The notes below the pieces were generated by a model. The model worked only from the letters and a program-made list of their open reading frames with translations, was not told where the DNA came from and searched no databases. Of a DNA stretch of 16,570 nt, positions 6,154-14,484 are shown in pieces. Numbering within the stretch: the first letter of the stretch is position 1; the number at the start of each line of letters is the position of its first letter. The stretch spans positions 1-16,570 of the forward strand of contig QAKW01000032.1 of the NCBI GenBank assembly GCA_003343605.1. The letters run 5' to 3'. The position numbers and the translations under genes were made by a program. The DNA comes from Clostridiales bacterium. GTDB lineage: Bacteria > Bacillota > Clostridia > Oscillospirales > QAKW01.

Positions 6154-8551
6154 ATTCTACCGGCCTGAGATGCCAGATATTGTTTGCATATTCCTTCACC
6201 GCCCGGTCGGAAGCGAAAATCCCGGCCTTTGCAATGTTGACCAGAGACATCCGGTTCCAGCGCTGGGTATCCAGATAGGCATCGTCGAGTTTTTTTTGCG
6301 CAGTGCAATAGGCATTGAAATCGGCCAGAACCATATAGGGATCAGGGCCGATGAGATAACGCACGATCGATTCGAAGTTTTTTCCGGCAATTCCGTTTTT
6401 GAGAATGGAATCCAGCAGGGCTCTCAGGTGCGGATCATTGCGGTAAAGCTGATCCGGATGGTAGCCGTCGCGCTTCCAGCGGACGACCTCCGGTGTTGTG
6501 AGCCCGAAAAGAAACATATTATCGTCGCCGACCTGCTCGTGAATTTCAACGTTCGCGCCGTCCAGCGTTCCAATCGTCAGCGCGCCGTTGATCATAAATT
6601 TCATATTTCCGGTTCCGCTGGCTTCCTTTCCGGCAAGAGAAATCTGCTCGCTGACTTCGGCGGCGGGCATTAAAATTTCGGCAAGTGAAACCTTGTAGTC
6701 TGCCAGAAACACCACCTTGAGCACATCATGGATCGCAGGATCGTTATTAATCAGATCACCCAATGCACAGATGAAACGAATGATTTCCTTCGCCATCACG
6801 TAACCGGCCGAAGCCTTGGCGCCAAAGATAAAGGTATGGGGATGCATTTCCAGGCCCTCGGTTTTGATCCGCCGGTAAAGATCGTAGATATAAAGCGCGC
6901 AGAGAAGCTGCCGTTTATATTCATGCAGCCGCTTGGCCTGCACATCGAAAATAGAATCCGGATTCAGCCGGATCCCGGCGGAACGCTCAATATACTGCGC
7001 AAGACGCAGCTTATTTTTGCGCTTGATTTCAGGCAGCCGCGCCAGAACGGCGGGATCGTCCCGATACTTCAGCAGCTTTTCCAGCTCCGCTCCGTTGGTA
7101 ACAAATCCATCGCCGATCAGCTCCCGGATCATGGCGGTCAGCCAGGGATTGGATTCGCAGAGCCAGCGGCGGTGTACGATCCCGTTGGTCACATTGGTCA
7201 GCCGACCGGGGAAAATGTCGTTATAATCTTTAAACAGATCCTTCTTAAGAATTTCGCTGTGCAGCGCGGAAACGCCGTTGACGCTGAAGCAGCAGGCAAC
7301 GCAGAGATTGGCCATGCGCACCATTCCCTCGCCGATGACCGCCATCTGATCAATGACGCCGCGCTTTTCCGGATGCTCCTCATAAATACGTTCACAAAAA
7401 CGGCGGTTGATTTCCTTCACAATGGTAAAGATCCGCGGCAGGCGGCCGGAAAACAGGGAGATCGACCATTTTTCCAGCGCTTCGCTCATCACAGTGTGAT
7501 TGGTATAAGCCAGCGTGCGGCAGGTGATCTGCCAGGCATCGTCCCAGGAATAGCCGTGCTGATCCATCAGCAGGCGCATCAGTTCCGGAACACAGAGTGC
7601 GGGATGGGTATCGTTGATGTGAATAACCACTTTTTCCGCCAGATTATCGAGTGTTCCATATTTTTTCAGGTGCTCCTGCAGAATGTTCTGCAGCGAAGCG
7701 CTTACAAAAAAGTATTGCTGCCTGAGCCGCAGGTTTTTGCCCTCTTCATGATCATCGGCCGGATAAAGGACCTTCGAAATCGCTTCGGCCTTTGCATCCC
7801 CCTCGCAGCTTTTGAGGTACTCGCCGCGGGAAAACAGTGACATGTCAAAATTTTCCAGGCTTTTCGCGCCCCACAGGCGCAATTTATTGACAATTTTGGA
7901 ATCGTAGCCAGAAATCATCAGGTCATAGGGCACAGCCAGCACCTTATAATAATTTTTATGAACGGTTTTAAGCCCTTCATCACTCCAGATTTCTTCCACC
8001 TGGCCGTCAAAATGAATTTCCTGCGCTTCATCCGGGCGCGGCACAAGCCAGCCTCCGCCCAGTTCCAGCCAGTTATCGGGGAATTCCATCTGCCAGCCAT
8101 CGATGATCACCTGCCGGAAGATACCGAATTCATACCGGATGGAAAATCCGGTCGCCGGATAATTGCAGGCAGTCAGGGAATCCAGATAGCAGGCGGCCAG
8201 CCTGCCCAGCCCGCCATTGCCGAGACCCGCATCGGGCTCCATGGCGTAAAGATCTTCGAGATCAACGTTGAATGTTTGCAAAACAGAACGCAGGTCTTCC
8301 TCGATCCCCATATTATAGAGATTGTTTTTAAGAGAACGGCCGATCAGAAATTCCATCGACATATAATAAACCTGTTTGCATTCCTGCCGTTCAATTTCTT
8401 TCACCGTATCGCGCCGGCGGATGCTCAGCTCCTGCAAAACAAAGCTGACCACACTGTCGTACATCTGCCGGACCGTGGCGTCTTCCGCGTCACAGGCAAA
8501 CTTTTCGGTAACAACGGTCTGGATTTTTTCTTTGATCTCCTGTTGGGTCAT
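6152..8551 (-). CDS. glgP: Glycogen/maltodextrin phosphorylase, GT35
   Basis: At 799 residues this is the usual family length. The enzyme uses phosphate to remove glucose-1-phosphate from the non-reducing ends of alpha-1,4-glucan, with pyridoxal phosphate as cofactor. Seen are YYMSMEFLIGRSLKNNL near residue 65, the EPDAGLGNGGLGRLAACYLDS block near 105, FDVQAKRLHEYKRQ, and the PLP-site EASGTGNMKFMINGALTIGTLDGANVE with the PLP-binding Lys at 651. The N-terminus is short, without the regulatory extension of animal enzymes. The ATG at 8551 has GAGAGG 7 bases upstream. It is the last gene of the operon, 58 bases after glgA, the only appreciable gap in the cluster. That gap contains a possible hairpin, GGCGG with CCGCC, that may tune its relative expression. 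No conventional terminator is seen in its reading direction. Confidence 0.98.
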   Translation of the reverse strand: MTQQEIKEKIQTVVTEKFACDAEDATVRQMYDSVVSFVLQELSIRRRDTVKEIERQECKQVYYMSMEFLIGRSLKNNLYNMGIEEDLRSVLQTFNVDLEDLYAMEPDAGLGNGGLGRLAACYLDSLTACNYPATGFSIRYEFGIFRQVIIDGWQMEFPDNWLELGGGWLVPRPDEAQEIHFDGQVEEIWSDEGLKTVHKNYYKVLAVPYDLMISGYDSKIVNKLRLWGAKSLENFDMSLFSRGEYLKSCEGDAKAEAISKVLYPADDHEEGKNLRLRQQYFFVSASLQNILQEHLKKYGTLDNLAEKVVIHINDTHPALCVPELMRLLMDQHGYSWDDAWQITCRTLAYTNHTVMSEALEKWSISLFSGRLPRIFTIVKEINRRFCERIYEEHPEKRGVIDQMAVIGEGMVRMANLCVACCFSVNGVSALHSEILKKDLFKDYNDIFPGRLTNVTNGIVHRRWLCESNPWLTAMIRELIGDGFVTNGAELEKLLKYRDDPAVLARLPEIKRKNKLRLAQYIERSAGIRLNPDSIFDVQAKRLHEYKRQLLCALYIYDLYRRIKTEGLEMHPHTFIFGAKASAGYVMAKEIIRFICALGDLINNDPAIHDVLKVVFLADYKVSLAEILMPAAEVSEQISLAGKEASGTGNMKFMINGALTIGTLDGANVEIHEQVGDDNMFLFGLTTPEVVRWKRDGYHPDQLYRNDPHLRALLDSILKNGIAGKNFESIVRYLIGPDPYMVLADFNAYCTAQKKLDDAYLDTQRWNRMSLVNIAKAGIFASDRAVKEYANNIWHLRPVE

Positions 8552-8609
8552 CTTGATGCCTCTCTTTCGTTACTTCTGGCGGCGGTTCGATCAGATCCGC
8601 CTGGTTCCT

Positions 8610-10028
8610 TCAGATCCCGGTATAGAGCGCCTGATAGGCGCTGACGCTTGGGCCCCAGCTATAATCGCCCTCCATGGCGTTCTTCCGCGCCCGGGTAAAA
8701 TGATATTTATCGTGAAACAGCTCCATCCCGCGCCAGAGCGCGTTGGAAAAATCTTCGGGATGAAAACTCTGGAATGTGATCCCCCGCCCGGTTTTCTCCT
8801 CCGGATTATAGGGAATCACCGTATCTGCCAGGCCGCCGGTCGCATGCACCACCGGCAGGGTTCCATAGCGCATGGCAATCATTTGCGCCAGCCCGCAGGG
8901 CTCGAATTCACTGGGCATCATAAAGAAATCGCTGCCCGCGTAAATCCGCTGCGCCAGTGCGCTGTCAAACGCAAGCCAGATCCGCAGTGTCTCCGGATGC
9001 CGGCCGGCACATTCCCGCAAAAATTGCTCGTAGCCCGCATCCCCGGTTCCCAAAACAACAACCTGAACCTGCTGCCCGGCCAGCCAGTCGAGCTTCGCAG
9101 TAATTAGATCCAGCCCCTTCTGATGCGTCAGGCGGGTTACCATGCCGAAAAGGGGAACCGCGTTGGTCTGGGCAAGGCCCAATTCTTTTTGCAGTGCATA
9201 TTTATTTTGAACTTTCTGCGCCAGGCTATTCACACTGTAGTTGGCCGCGATCCGCGGATCGGTTTCGGGATTGAAAACTTCGGTGTCGATCCCATTTAAT
9301 ATGCCCTGAATTTTATAGGAACGGGCGCGCAGAATATGCTCCAGACCGCAGGATTTCGGGGGGGAGAGAATTTCCTGCGCATAACGGGCCGAAACGGTAG
9401 TGACCCGGTTGGCACATTCAATGGCGCCTTTCATCAGATTGATGCAGTCGCCGTAATAAAGCAGCGGCTTCAGCTGCTCATCCATGCCGAAAACATTGCC
9501 CAGAATATAAGGATCGAATTTCCCCTGAAATTCGATATTATGAATTGTGAAAACCGTGTGAATATTTTCATAGCCCGGCCGTGTGCGGAACTGGGTATCC
9601 AGTAAAACCGGAATCAAGGCGGTATGCCAGTCGTTGCAATGAAGCACGTCGGGATAAAAATCAATCAGCGGCAGCACCTCCAGCACGCCGCGGGAGAAAA
9701 AGGCGAAGCGCTCGCCGTCATCATAGGCGCCGTAAACTTCCGGGCGATTGAAGTAAAATTCATTGTCGAGCAGGTAATAGGTCACGCCCTCCACCTGCGC
9801 TTCAAAAACGCCGCAGTACTGGCTGCGCCAGGAATTATTAAAATAAAAATGGGTGCGGTAGCGGCAGAGGGCTTTCAGATGTTCCGGAATCGCGCCGTAA
9901 AACGGCAGAATCACCCGCACATCGTCCCCCGCGCGGCAAAGCGCCTTCGGCAGCGCGCCCGCAACATCGCCGAGCCCGCCTACCTTTATAAAAGGAGCGG
10001 CTTCACTGGCAGCATAAAGAATTTTCAT
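8610..10028 (-). CDS. glgA: Glycogen synthase (ADP-glucose), GT5
   Basis: At 472 residues this matches the family length (~477). It transfers glucose from ADP-glucose to the growing alpha-1,4-glucan chain. Seen are MKILYAASEAAPFIKVGGLGDV with the ADP-glucose-binding KVGGL at 15-19, HCNDWHTALIPV in the starch-synthase catalytic domain, LFGMVTRLTHQKGLDL at the start of the C-terminal GT domain, and PSEFEPCGLAQMIAMRYGTLPVVHATGGLADTV carrying the catalytic Glu pair. The true start is the ATG at 10028; the frame extends 34 codons further upstream, but those overlap glgD and do not look like GlgA. Only 4 bases (after TAG, ACGG) separate it from the glgD stop, and no strong ribosome site is seen, so translation probably depends on coupling to glgD. 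Confidence 0.97.
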   Translation of the reverse strand: MKILYAASEAAPFIKVGGLGDVAGALPKALCRAGDDVRVILPFYGAIPEHLKALCRYRTHFYFNNSWRSQYCGVFEAQVEGVTYYLLDNEFYFNRPEVYGAYDDGERFAFFSRGVLEVLPLIDFYPDVLHCNDWHTALIPVLLDTQFRTRPGYENIHTVFTIHNIEFQGKFDPYILGNVFGMDEQLKPLLYYGDCINLMKGAIECANRVTTVSARYAQEILSPPKSCGLEHILRARSYKIQGILNGIDTEVFNPETDPRIAANYSVNSLAQKVQNKYALQKELGLAQTNAVPLFGMVTRLTHQKGLDLITAKLDWLAGQQVQVVVLGTGDAGYEQFLRECAGRHPETLRIWLAFDSALAQRIYAGSDFFMMPSEFEPCGLAQMIAMRYGTLPVVHATGGLADTVIPYNPEEKTGRGITFQSFHPEDFSNALWRGMELFHDKYHFTRARKNAMEGDYSWGPSVSAYQALYTGI

Positions 10029-10032
10029 CCGT

Positions 10033-11148
10033 CTATACCCGCTTACCCTTTCCAACAACGAAGGGAACGCGCGCCGAACCCCGTACTTCCACGCCTGCAC
10101 TGATTCTGGCGTTTTTATCGGTAATCGCACAGGCGATTCGGGCGTCGCGCTCGATGACGCTGTTTTGCATCAGAATTGCATTTTCCACAACAGCCCCCTC
10201 TTCCACACAGACGCCCCGGAAAATCACGGAATTCCGGACGGTTCCTTTAATGGTGCATCCATCCGCGATCAGGCTGTTTTCCACAATCGCATGGTAATCA
10301 TAAAACGTGGGAACCGAATCCTTTACCTTGGTATAAACCGGGCGGTCTGCCAGAAACAGCTCCTTTTGCAGCTCCGGTTTTAGCATATCCATACTGGCGG
10401 CGAAATAATCTTCAACCGTGCGGATCACGCGCGCGTAGCCGGGATGTTCATAGCCAAAGATACGGTGATCCGCCAGATTTTTCTGAATTAGCTCCCGGTT
10501 CATATTGGTATAATCTTGATTATCGGCCTCTGCCAAAAATTCCAGCAGATCTGCCCGGCTCATTACATAAGTACCCAGCGCGCACAGGTGATTTTCAGCC
10601 GATTCCTTCAGCAGATAGGAGATTTTTTCAATCCGGCCGCCCGGCTGCCGGGCCAGCATCATTTCTCCGATACCCGCTGGGATCTCACTGCAGGCCATTG
10701 TGAGATAGGCCTCGTTTTCAAGATGATAGGCGGCCATCGCGCCAAGATCAATGTTGGCAACCGTACCGCCAAAGGCCATTACAATCAGATCATGGCGGCT
10801 GTCTTCAATATAGCCGCGGATGGACCGCAGCGCGTCCAGACGGCCGCGGGCCGCGATGGTATGGGTTTCGGGTCTTGCAAGAGGCGTCAGCATGGTGAGT
10901 CCGCCGTTGCGGCGGTTTAAATCCCAATCCTGCCCGTTGCCCAGATGGTCGATGAGCGAACCATAATTTTCTTTGGCAATGATGCCGATATCGGTCATCT
11001 GCACATTGACCATGCTGGAAAGAGCGAAATCCACCGTGCGGTACCGGCCCGCATAGGGAAGCGAGGCCGGCGTGCGGGAGCGAATCAGCTCATTTTGAAC
11101 CGGGTGGTCGGTATAGTAATCAGAAAATATAATTCCCAGCGCGTTCAT
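10033..11148 (-). CDS. glgD: Glucose-1-phosphate adenylyltransferase, GlgD subunit
   Basis: This 371-residue protein is a nucleotidyltransferase-like domain with a C-terminal left-handed beta-helix (ENSLIADGCTIKGTVRNSVIFRGVCVEEGA, then repeats of DARIACAITDKNARISAGVEV). It is homologous to GlgC but degenerate. Where GlgC has the pyrophosphorylase loop AGGQGSRL, this protein reads IFSDYYTDHPVQNELIRSRT, so it is expected to be non-catalytic. In Firmicutes such GlgD subunits assemble with GlgC and raise its activity. The ATG at 11148 lies 3 bases after the glgC stop, and its ribosome site AAAGGAGG is inside the last codons of glgC, so the two should be made in matched amounts. It is followed after 4 bases by glgA. 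Confidence 0.96.
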   Translation of the reverse strand: MNALGIIFSDYYTDHPVQNELIRSRTPASLPYAGRYRTVDFALSSMVNVQMTDIGIIAKENYGSLIDHLGNGQDWDLNRRNGGLTMLTPLARPETHTIAARGRLDALRSIRGYIEDSRHDLIVMAFGGTVANIDLGAMAAYHLENEAYLTMACSEIPAGIGEMMLARQPGGRIEKISYLLKESAENHLCALGTYVMSRADLLEFLAEADNQDYTNMNRELIQKNLADHRIFGYEHPGYARVIRTVEDYFAASMDMLKPELQKELFLADRPVYTKVKDSVPTFYDYHAIVENSLIADGCTIKGTVRNSVIFRGVCVEEGAVVENAILMQNSVIERDARIACAITDKNARISAGVEVRGSARVPFVVGKGKRV

Positions 11149-11151
11149 GGC

Positions 11152-12369
11152 TTATATCGCCTCCTTTACGGTATTGGGTTTGATCATTTCCTTGGGCAGC
11201 ACAACCTGCCCGGCCCTGACCCGTGCGCCGGAGCCAACCACTGCAATTCCCCATTCGCCGCCGTGATAGTGCTCCGGCTCCGCGCCGATGACGGCACCGT
11301 CTTCAATCACGGCGTCTGAGGCGATAATCGCGTATTTGATGGTACAGTTTTTCCCGATTCTGGTATTCTGCATCACCACTGCGGAATTCAGGCAGGAGCC
11401 GCTTTCCACCGAAACACCGGAAAAGAGCACGCTATACCAGAGGGAGCAGCCGCAGAGCGTACAATTCTCGGTAATCATCGATTCGCCGATATGTACGTTT
11501 TCGCCGATATATTGCGGCATCAGATTCTGGCCGTGACGGGCATATATTTTCCATTCCGGATCCGATAAATTAAGCGGGATATTGGGATTGAGCAAATCCA
11601 TATTGGCTTCCCAGAGGCTGTCGATGGTGCCTACGTCTTTCCAGTAGCCCTCGAAGGGATAGGCAAACAGGCGCTCGCCCTCCTGCAGCATTTTGGGCAG
11701 AATGTTTTTACCAAAATCCTTTTCACTCGCCGGATCCAGCTCATCCTGCTCCAGATAATGCCGCAGCTTTTCCCAGGTAAAGATATAAACGCCCATAGAC
11801 GCGCGGTCAGATTTCGGATGCGGCGGTTTTTCTTCGAATTCATAGATATGATCGTTTTCATCGGCATTTACAATTCCGAAGCGGCTGGCCTCCTCTATCG
11901 GCACCTGAAGGGTGGCGATGGTGGCATCGGCTTTTCGTGCTTTGTGAAAGGCCAGCATTTTGCTGTAATCCATTTTATAAACATGATCGCCGGAAAGGAT
12001 CAGCACATATTCCGGACGATACTTTTCGATAAACTGGATGTTTTGATAAATGGCGTTGGCCGTTCCCTTATACCACTGGCCGGTAGCGCCTGAAACATAG
12101 GGGGGCAGAATATGAACGCCTCCCTGCATCCGATCGAGATCCCAGGGCTGGCCGTTTCCGATATAGGAATGCAGCTCCAGCGGACGGTACTGCGTGAGAA
12201 CGCCAACGGTATCGATGCCGGAATTGGTGCAGTTAGAAAGCGTAAAATCAATAATCCGGTATTTTCCGCCGAAAGGGATTGCGGGCTTGGCCGTTTCCTG
12301 CGTAAGCACGTAAAGGCGGCTGCCCTGCCCGCCTGCAAGCAGCATGGCCAGCATTTCTTTATTTTTCAT
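11152..12369 (-). CDS. glgC: Glucose-1-phosphate adenylyltransferase, catalytic subunit
   Basis: This 405-residue enzyme makes ADP-glucose from ATP and glucose-1-phosphate, the committed step of glycogen synthesis. It begins MKNKEMLAMLLAGGQGSRL, with the catalytic phosphate loop at about 12-19. AKPAIPFGGKYRIIDFTLSNC (substrate and effector contacts) and LSGDHVYKMDY (sugar-phosphate and metal binding) follow. A left-handed beta-helix with hexapeptide-like repeats closes the protein (GENVHIGESMITENCTLCGCSLWYSVLFSGVSVE). I chose the ATG at 12369, with AAGGAGGAG 6 bases upstream. The frame continues 51 codons further but only inside glgB. The start overlaps the end of glgB by 11 bases, and the glgD ATG follows 3 bases after its stop, so the order glgB-C-D-A is a single coupled unit. 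Confidence 0.97.
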   Translation of the reverse strand: MKNKEMLAMLLAGGQGSRLYVLTQETAKPAIPFGGKYRIIDFTLSNCTNSGIDTVGVLTQYRPLELHSYIGNGQPWDLDRMQGGVHILPPYVSGATGQWYKGTANAIYQNIQFIEKYRPEYVLILSGDHVYKMDYSKMLAFHKARKADATIATLQVPIEEASRFGIVNADENDHIYEFEEKPPHPKSDRASMGVYIFTWEKLRHYLEQDELDPASEKDFGKNILPKMLQEGERLFAYPFEGYWKDVGTIDSLWEANMDLLNPNIPLNLSDPEWKIYARHGQNLMPQYIGENVHIGESMITENCTLCGCSLWYSVLFSGVSVESGSCLNSAVVMQNTRIGKNCTIKYAIIASDAVIEDGAVIGAEPEHYHGGEWGIAVVGSGARVRAGQVVLPKEMIKPNTVKEAI

Positions 12370-14251
12370 CTTCTGCTCCTCCTTTTTGTAAGCGATAATG
12401 GTAATAAGTGGCGGAAAACGGCGCAATATGCAGTTTCGCCGAACAGGGCTGCCCATGAAACGGCTTTTTTGAAACCTGAATGCGTTTTTTAAACCGGTCT
12501 GCTCCGCCGAAGCGCGCTTCATCCGAGCTCAGCCGCATCGAAAGTGATCCGGCCATCGGAAGCCCTAAGCTATAGTCTATTAAGTCGTATTCTGAAAAAT
12601 TCACGACCACCAGGATTTTTTCCTTTTCACATTTCCGCAGAAACGCCAGAATGCAGTTGGCGGTATCATCCAGGGAAATCCATTCAAAGCCTTCCCAGCT
12701 GGTATCCTGCGCATAAAATGCAGGACGCATCAGATAAAACCGGTTAAGCGCCCGCACATAGTTTTGCAGCGCCAGATGCGAGGGATATTCCAGCAGCATC
12801 CAATCGAGGCTCTGCTCTTCGTTCCATTCGATGAACTGCCCGAATTCGCCGCCCATGAACAGCAGCTTTTTGCCCGGGTGAGCGGTCATATAGCCATAAA
12901 ACGCCTTGAGATTCTGGAACTTTTCTTCATAGGTGCCGGGCATTTTTGAAAGCAGAGAGCATTTGCCGTGCACCACCTCATCGTGTGAAAGAGGCAAAAC
13001 ATAATGTTCCGAGTAAACATAGGTCATGGCAAAGGTCAGCTTATCCTGCATATGATGGCGGAACAGCGGCGGCTTTGAAATATATTCCAGCGAATCGTTC
13101 ATCCACCCCATATTCCATTTGAAATCAAAGCCGAGGCCGCCCTGCTCCGTGCTTCCGGTAACCAGAGGCCAGGCGGTGGATTCCTCGGCAATCATCAGCG
13201 CGCCGGGAAAAGAGGCATGCACCTCGTTGTTGAGATTTTTCAGCAGCGCGACCGCTTCGAGATTGCCGTGATCCCCGTAGATATTGGGGCGCCACTGCCC
13301 GTCGCGCCGGCCGTAATCGAGATAGAGCATGGAAGCCACGGCATCAACCCGCAGCCCATCGATATGATAGTTTTCAAGCCAGTAGCAGGCACTGGAAATC
13401 AGAAAGCTGATTACCTCCGGCCGGCCGTAATCGAAAACACGGGTGCCCCAATCGGGATGTTCCCGCATCAGCGGATCTTCATATTCATAGCAGCAGGCGC
13501 CATCGAATTCATAAAGGCCGGAGGCATCTTTGGGGAAGTGGGCGGGCACCCAATCCATCAGAACGCCGATGCCGCGCTGATGGCAGCGGTCTACAAATTC
13601 CATGAAATCAAAGGGCGTGCCATAGCGGGAGGTCGGCGCAAAATAGCCCGTTACCTGATAGCCCCAGCTCTGATCGAAGGGATATTCGGTCACCGGCATC
13701 AGCTCAATATGGGTATACCCCATATCAATCACATAATCGAGCAGCTTATCCGCAATCGCGGTATAGGAATAATAGTTGCCGTCTTCGTAGCGCAGCCAGG
13801 AGCCGAGCTGAACCTCGTAAATATTCATCGGCCGGTTCCAGGCCGGTTTTTTTCCGCGGCTTTTCATCCATGCGCTGTCGTTCCACAAATAGCCCGATAT
13901 ATCAAAAATTTTGGAGGAAGTATCCGGACGCAGGGCAAAATGGCAGGCGTAAGGATCGGCCTTATAGATTGTATCGCCGCCCGGCGTACCGATGGCGTAT
14001 TTATAGGCGTCGTAGGTTTGAAGACCATCGAGCGTTCGTTCCCAAACGCCGCGTTCATCTGTTTTTTTCAGCGGAAAGGCGGAAATGTCCCAGCCGCAGA
14101 AATCCCCCACCAGGGATACCCATTGCGCATGCGGTGCCCATACGCGAAAAATCCATGCGCCGCTATCCAGCCGGTGACAGCCAAAATAGCGGTGCGCGCG
14201 GTAATTGACGCCCGTAAAAAAGAGATCCTTCGGAAAAGCATCCCGCTCCAT
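12359..14251 (-). CDS. glgB: 1,4-alpha-glucan branching enzyme, GH13
   Basis: At 630 residues this is normal for bacterial branching enzymes with one N-terminal CBM48. The enzyme cuts an alpha-1,4 chain and re-attaches it by an alpha-1,6 bond. The CBM48-like part is FRVWAPHAQWVSLVGDFCGWD at 35-55. The barrel starts with NIYEVQLGSW at 143-152. Catalytic residues are the nucleophile Asp303 in DGLRVDAV, the acid/base Glu356 in LMIAEEST, and the stabiliser Asp424 in LSHDEVVHGK. The C-terminal beta-sandwich is present. The ATG at 14251 has AAAAGGAG 9 bases upstream and a perfect TATAAT 36 bases upstream. It is first in the glg operon, with its 3' end overlapping glgC by 11 bases. The tail KKGGAEDEK is encoded by the DNA that also carries the glgC ribosome site. 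Confidence 0.97.
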   Translation of the reverse strand: MERDAFPKDLFFTGVNYRAHRYFGCHRLDSGAWIFRVWAPHAQWVSLVGDFCGWDISAFPLKKTDERGVWERTLDGLQTYDAYKYAIGTPGGDTIYKADPYACHFALRPDTSSKIFDISGYLWNDSAWMKSRGKKPAWNRPMNIYEVQLGSWLRYEDGNYYSYTAIADKLLDYVIDMGYTHIELMPVTEYPFDQSWGYQVTGYFAPTSRYGTPFDFMEFVDRCHQRGIGVLMDWVPAHFPKDASGLYEFDGACCYEYEDPLMREHPDWGTRVFDYGRPEVISFLISSACYWLENYHIDGLRVDAVASMLYLDYGRRDGQWRPNIYGDHGNLEAVALLKNLNNEVHASFPGALMIAEESTAWPLVTGSTEQGGLGFDFKWNMGWMNDSLEYISKPPLFRHHMQDKLTFAMTYVYSEHYVLPLSHDEVVHGKCSLLSKMPGTYEEKFQNLKAFYGYMTAHPGKKLLFMGGEFGQFIEWNEEQSLDWMLLEYPSHLALQNYVRALNRFYLMRPAFYAQDTSWEGFEWISLDDTANCILAFLRKCEKEKILVVVNFSEYDLIDYSLGLPMAGSLSMRLSSDEARFGGADRFKKRIQVSKKPFHGQPCSAKLHIAPFSATYYHYRLQKGGAEDEK

Positions 14252-14286
14252 TTCACACCACTCCTTTTCGATTTTTTAATATCTTT

Positions 14287-14292
14287 ATTATA
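14287..14292 (-). promoter_or_regulatory. -10 element of the glgBCDAP operon promoter
   Basis: On the minus strand a perfect TATAAT (14292-14287) lies 35 bases before the glgB ATG. At 16-18 bases upstream no hexamer resembles TTGACA (TATCAC, ATCACT and CTATCA are the options), so the promoter may need an activator. The rest of the 233-base divergent spacer is AT-rich and holds no ORF. I saw no clear catabolite-response site. Confidence 0.55.
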
Positions 14293-14449
14293 CCGCATTC
14301 AAAAGTAAAGTGATAGGAATTTTTGCCGAAAAGCTGAAAATCCATTAATTGCATAAAGAAAAGCAGCAGTTTTTGGCAAATATTTACAAAAAAATAGTTT
14401 TATAATTTTAAAAATTAGCACTTTTACTGAATAAAACCCGGGAACCCTC

Positions 14450-14478
14450 TTGACAAAGCACAAAAAATCCCCTATTGT
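14450..14478 (+). promoter_or_regulatory. Promoter of the GH13 hydrolase, start point on the ATG
   Basis: A consensus TTGACA (14450-14455) is followed after 17 bases by TATTGT (14473-14478). The ATG begins only 6 bases after the -10, where transcription itself should start. A-rich and T-rich tracts at about 14388-14440 could act as an UP element. Confidence 0.75.
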
Positions 14479-14484
14479 ATTAAC

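Noticed and set aside
6728..7840. 370-codon open frame on the plus strand
   Set aside because: It lies wholly antisense to glgP, which has all family motifs. It has no ribosome site or recognisable domain, and its composition is that of a reverse-strand shadow.
10029..10130. 34-codon N-terminal extension of glgA
   Set aside because: It lies inside glgD in another frame and has no similarity to GlgA, whose conserved MKILYAASE begins at 10028.
13217..14308. 363-codon open frame on the plus strand
   Set aside because: It is antisense to glgB and crosses the glgB start and promoter. It shows no family motif.
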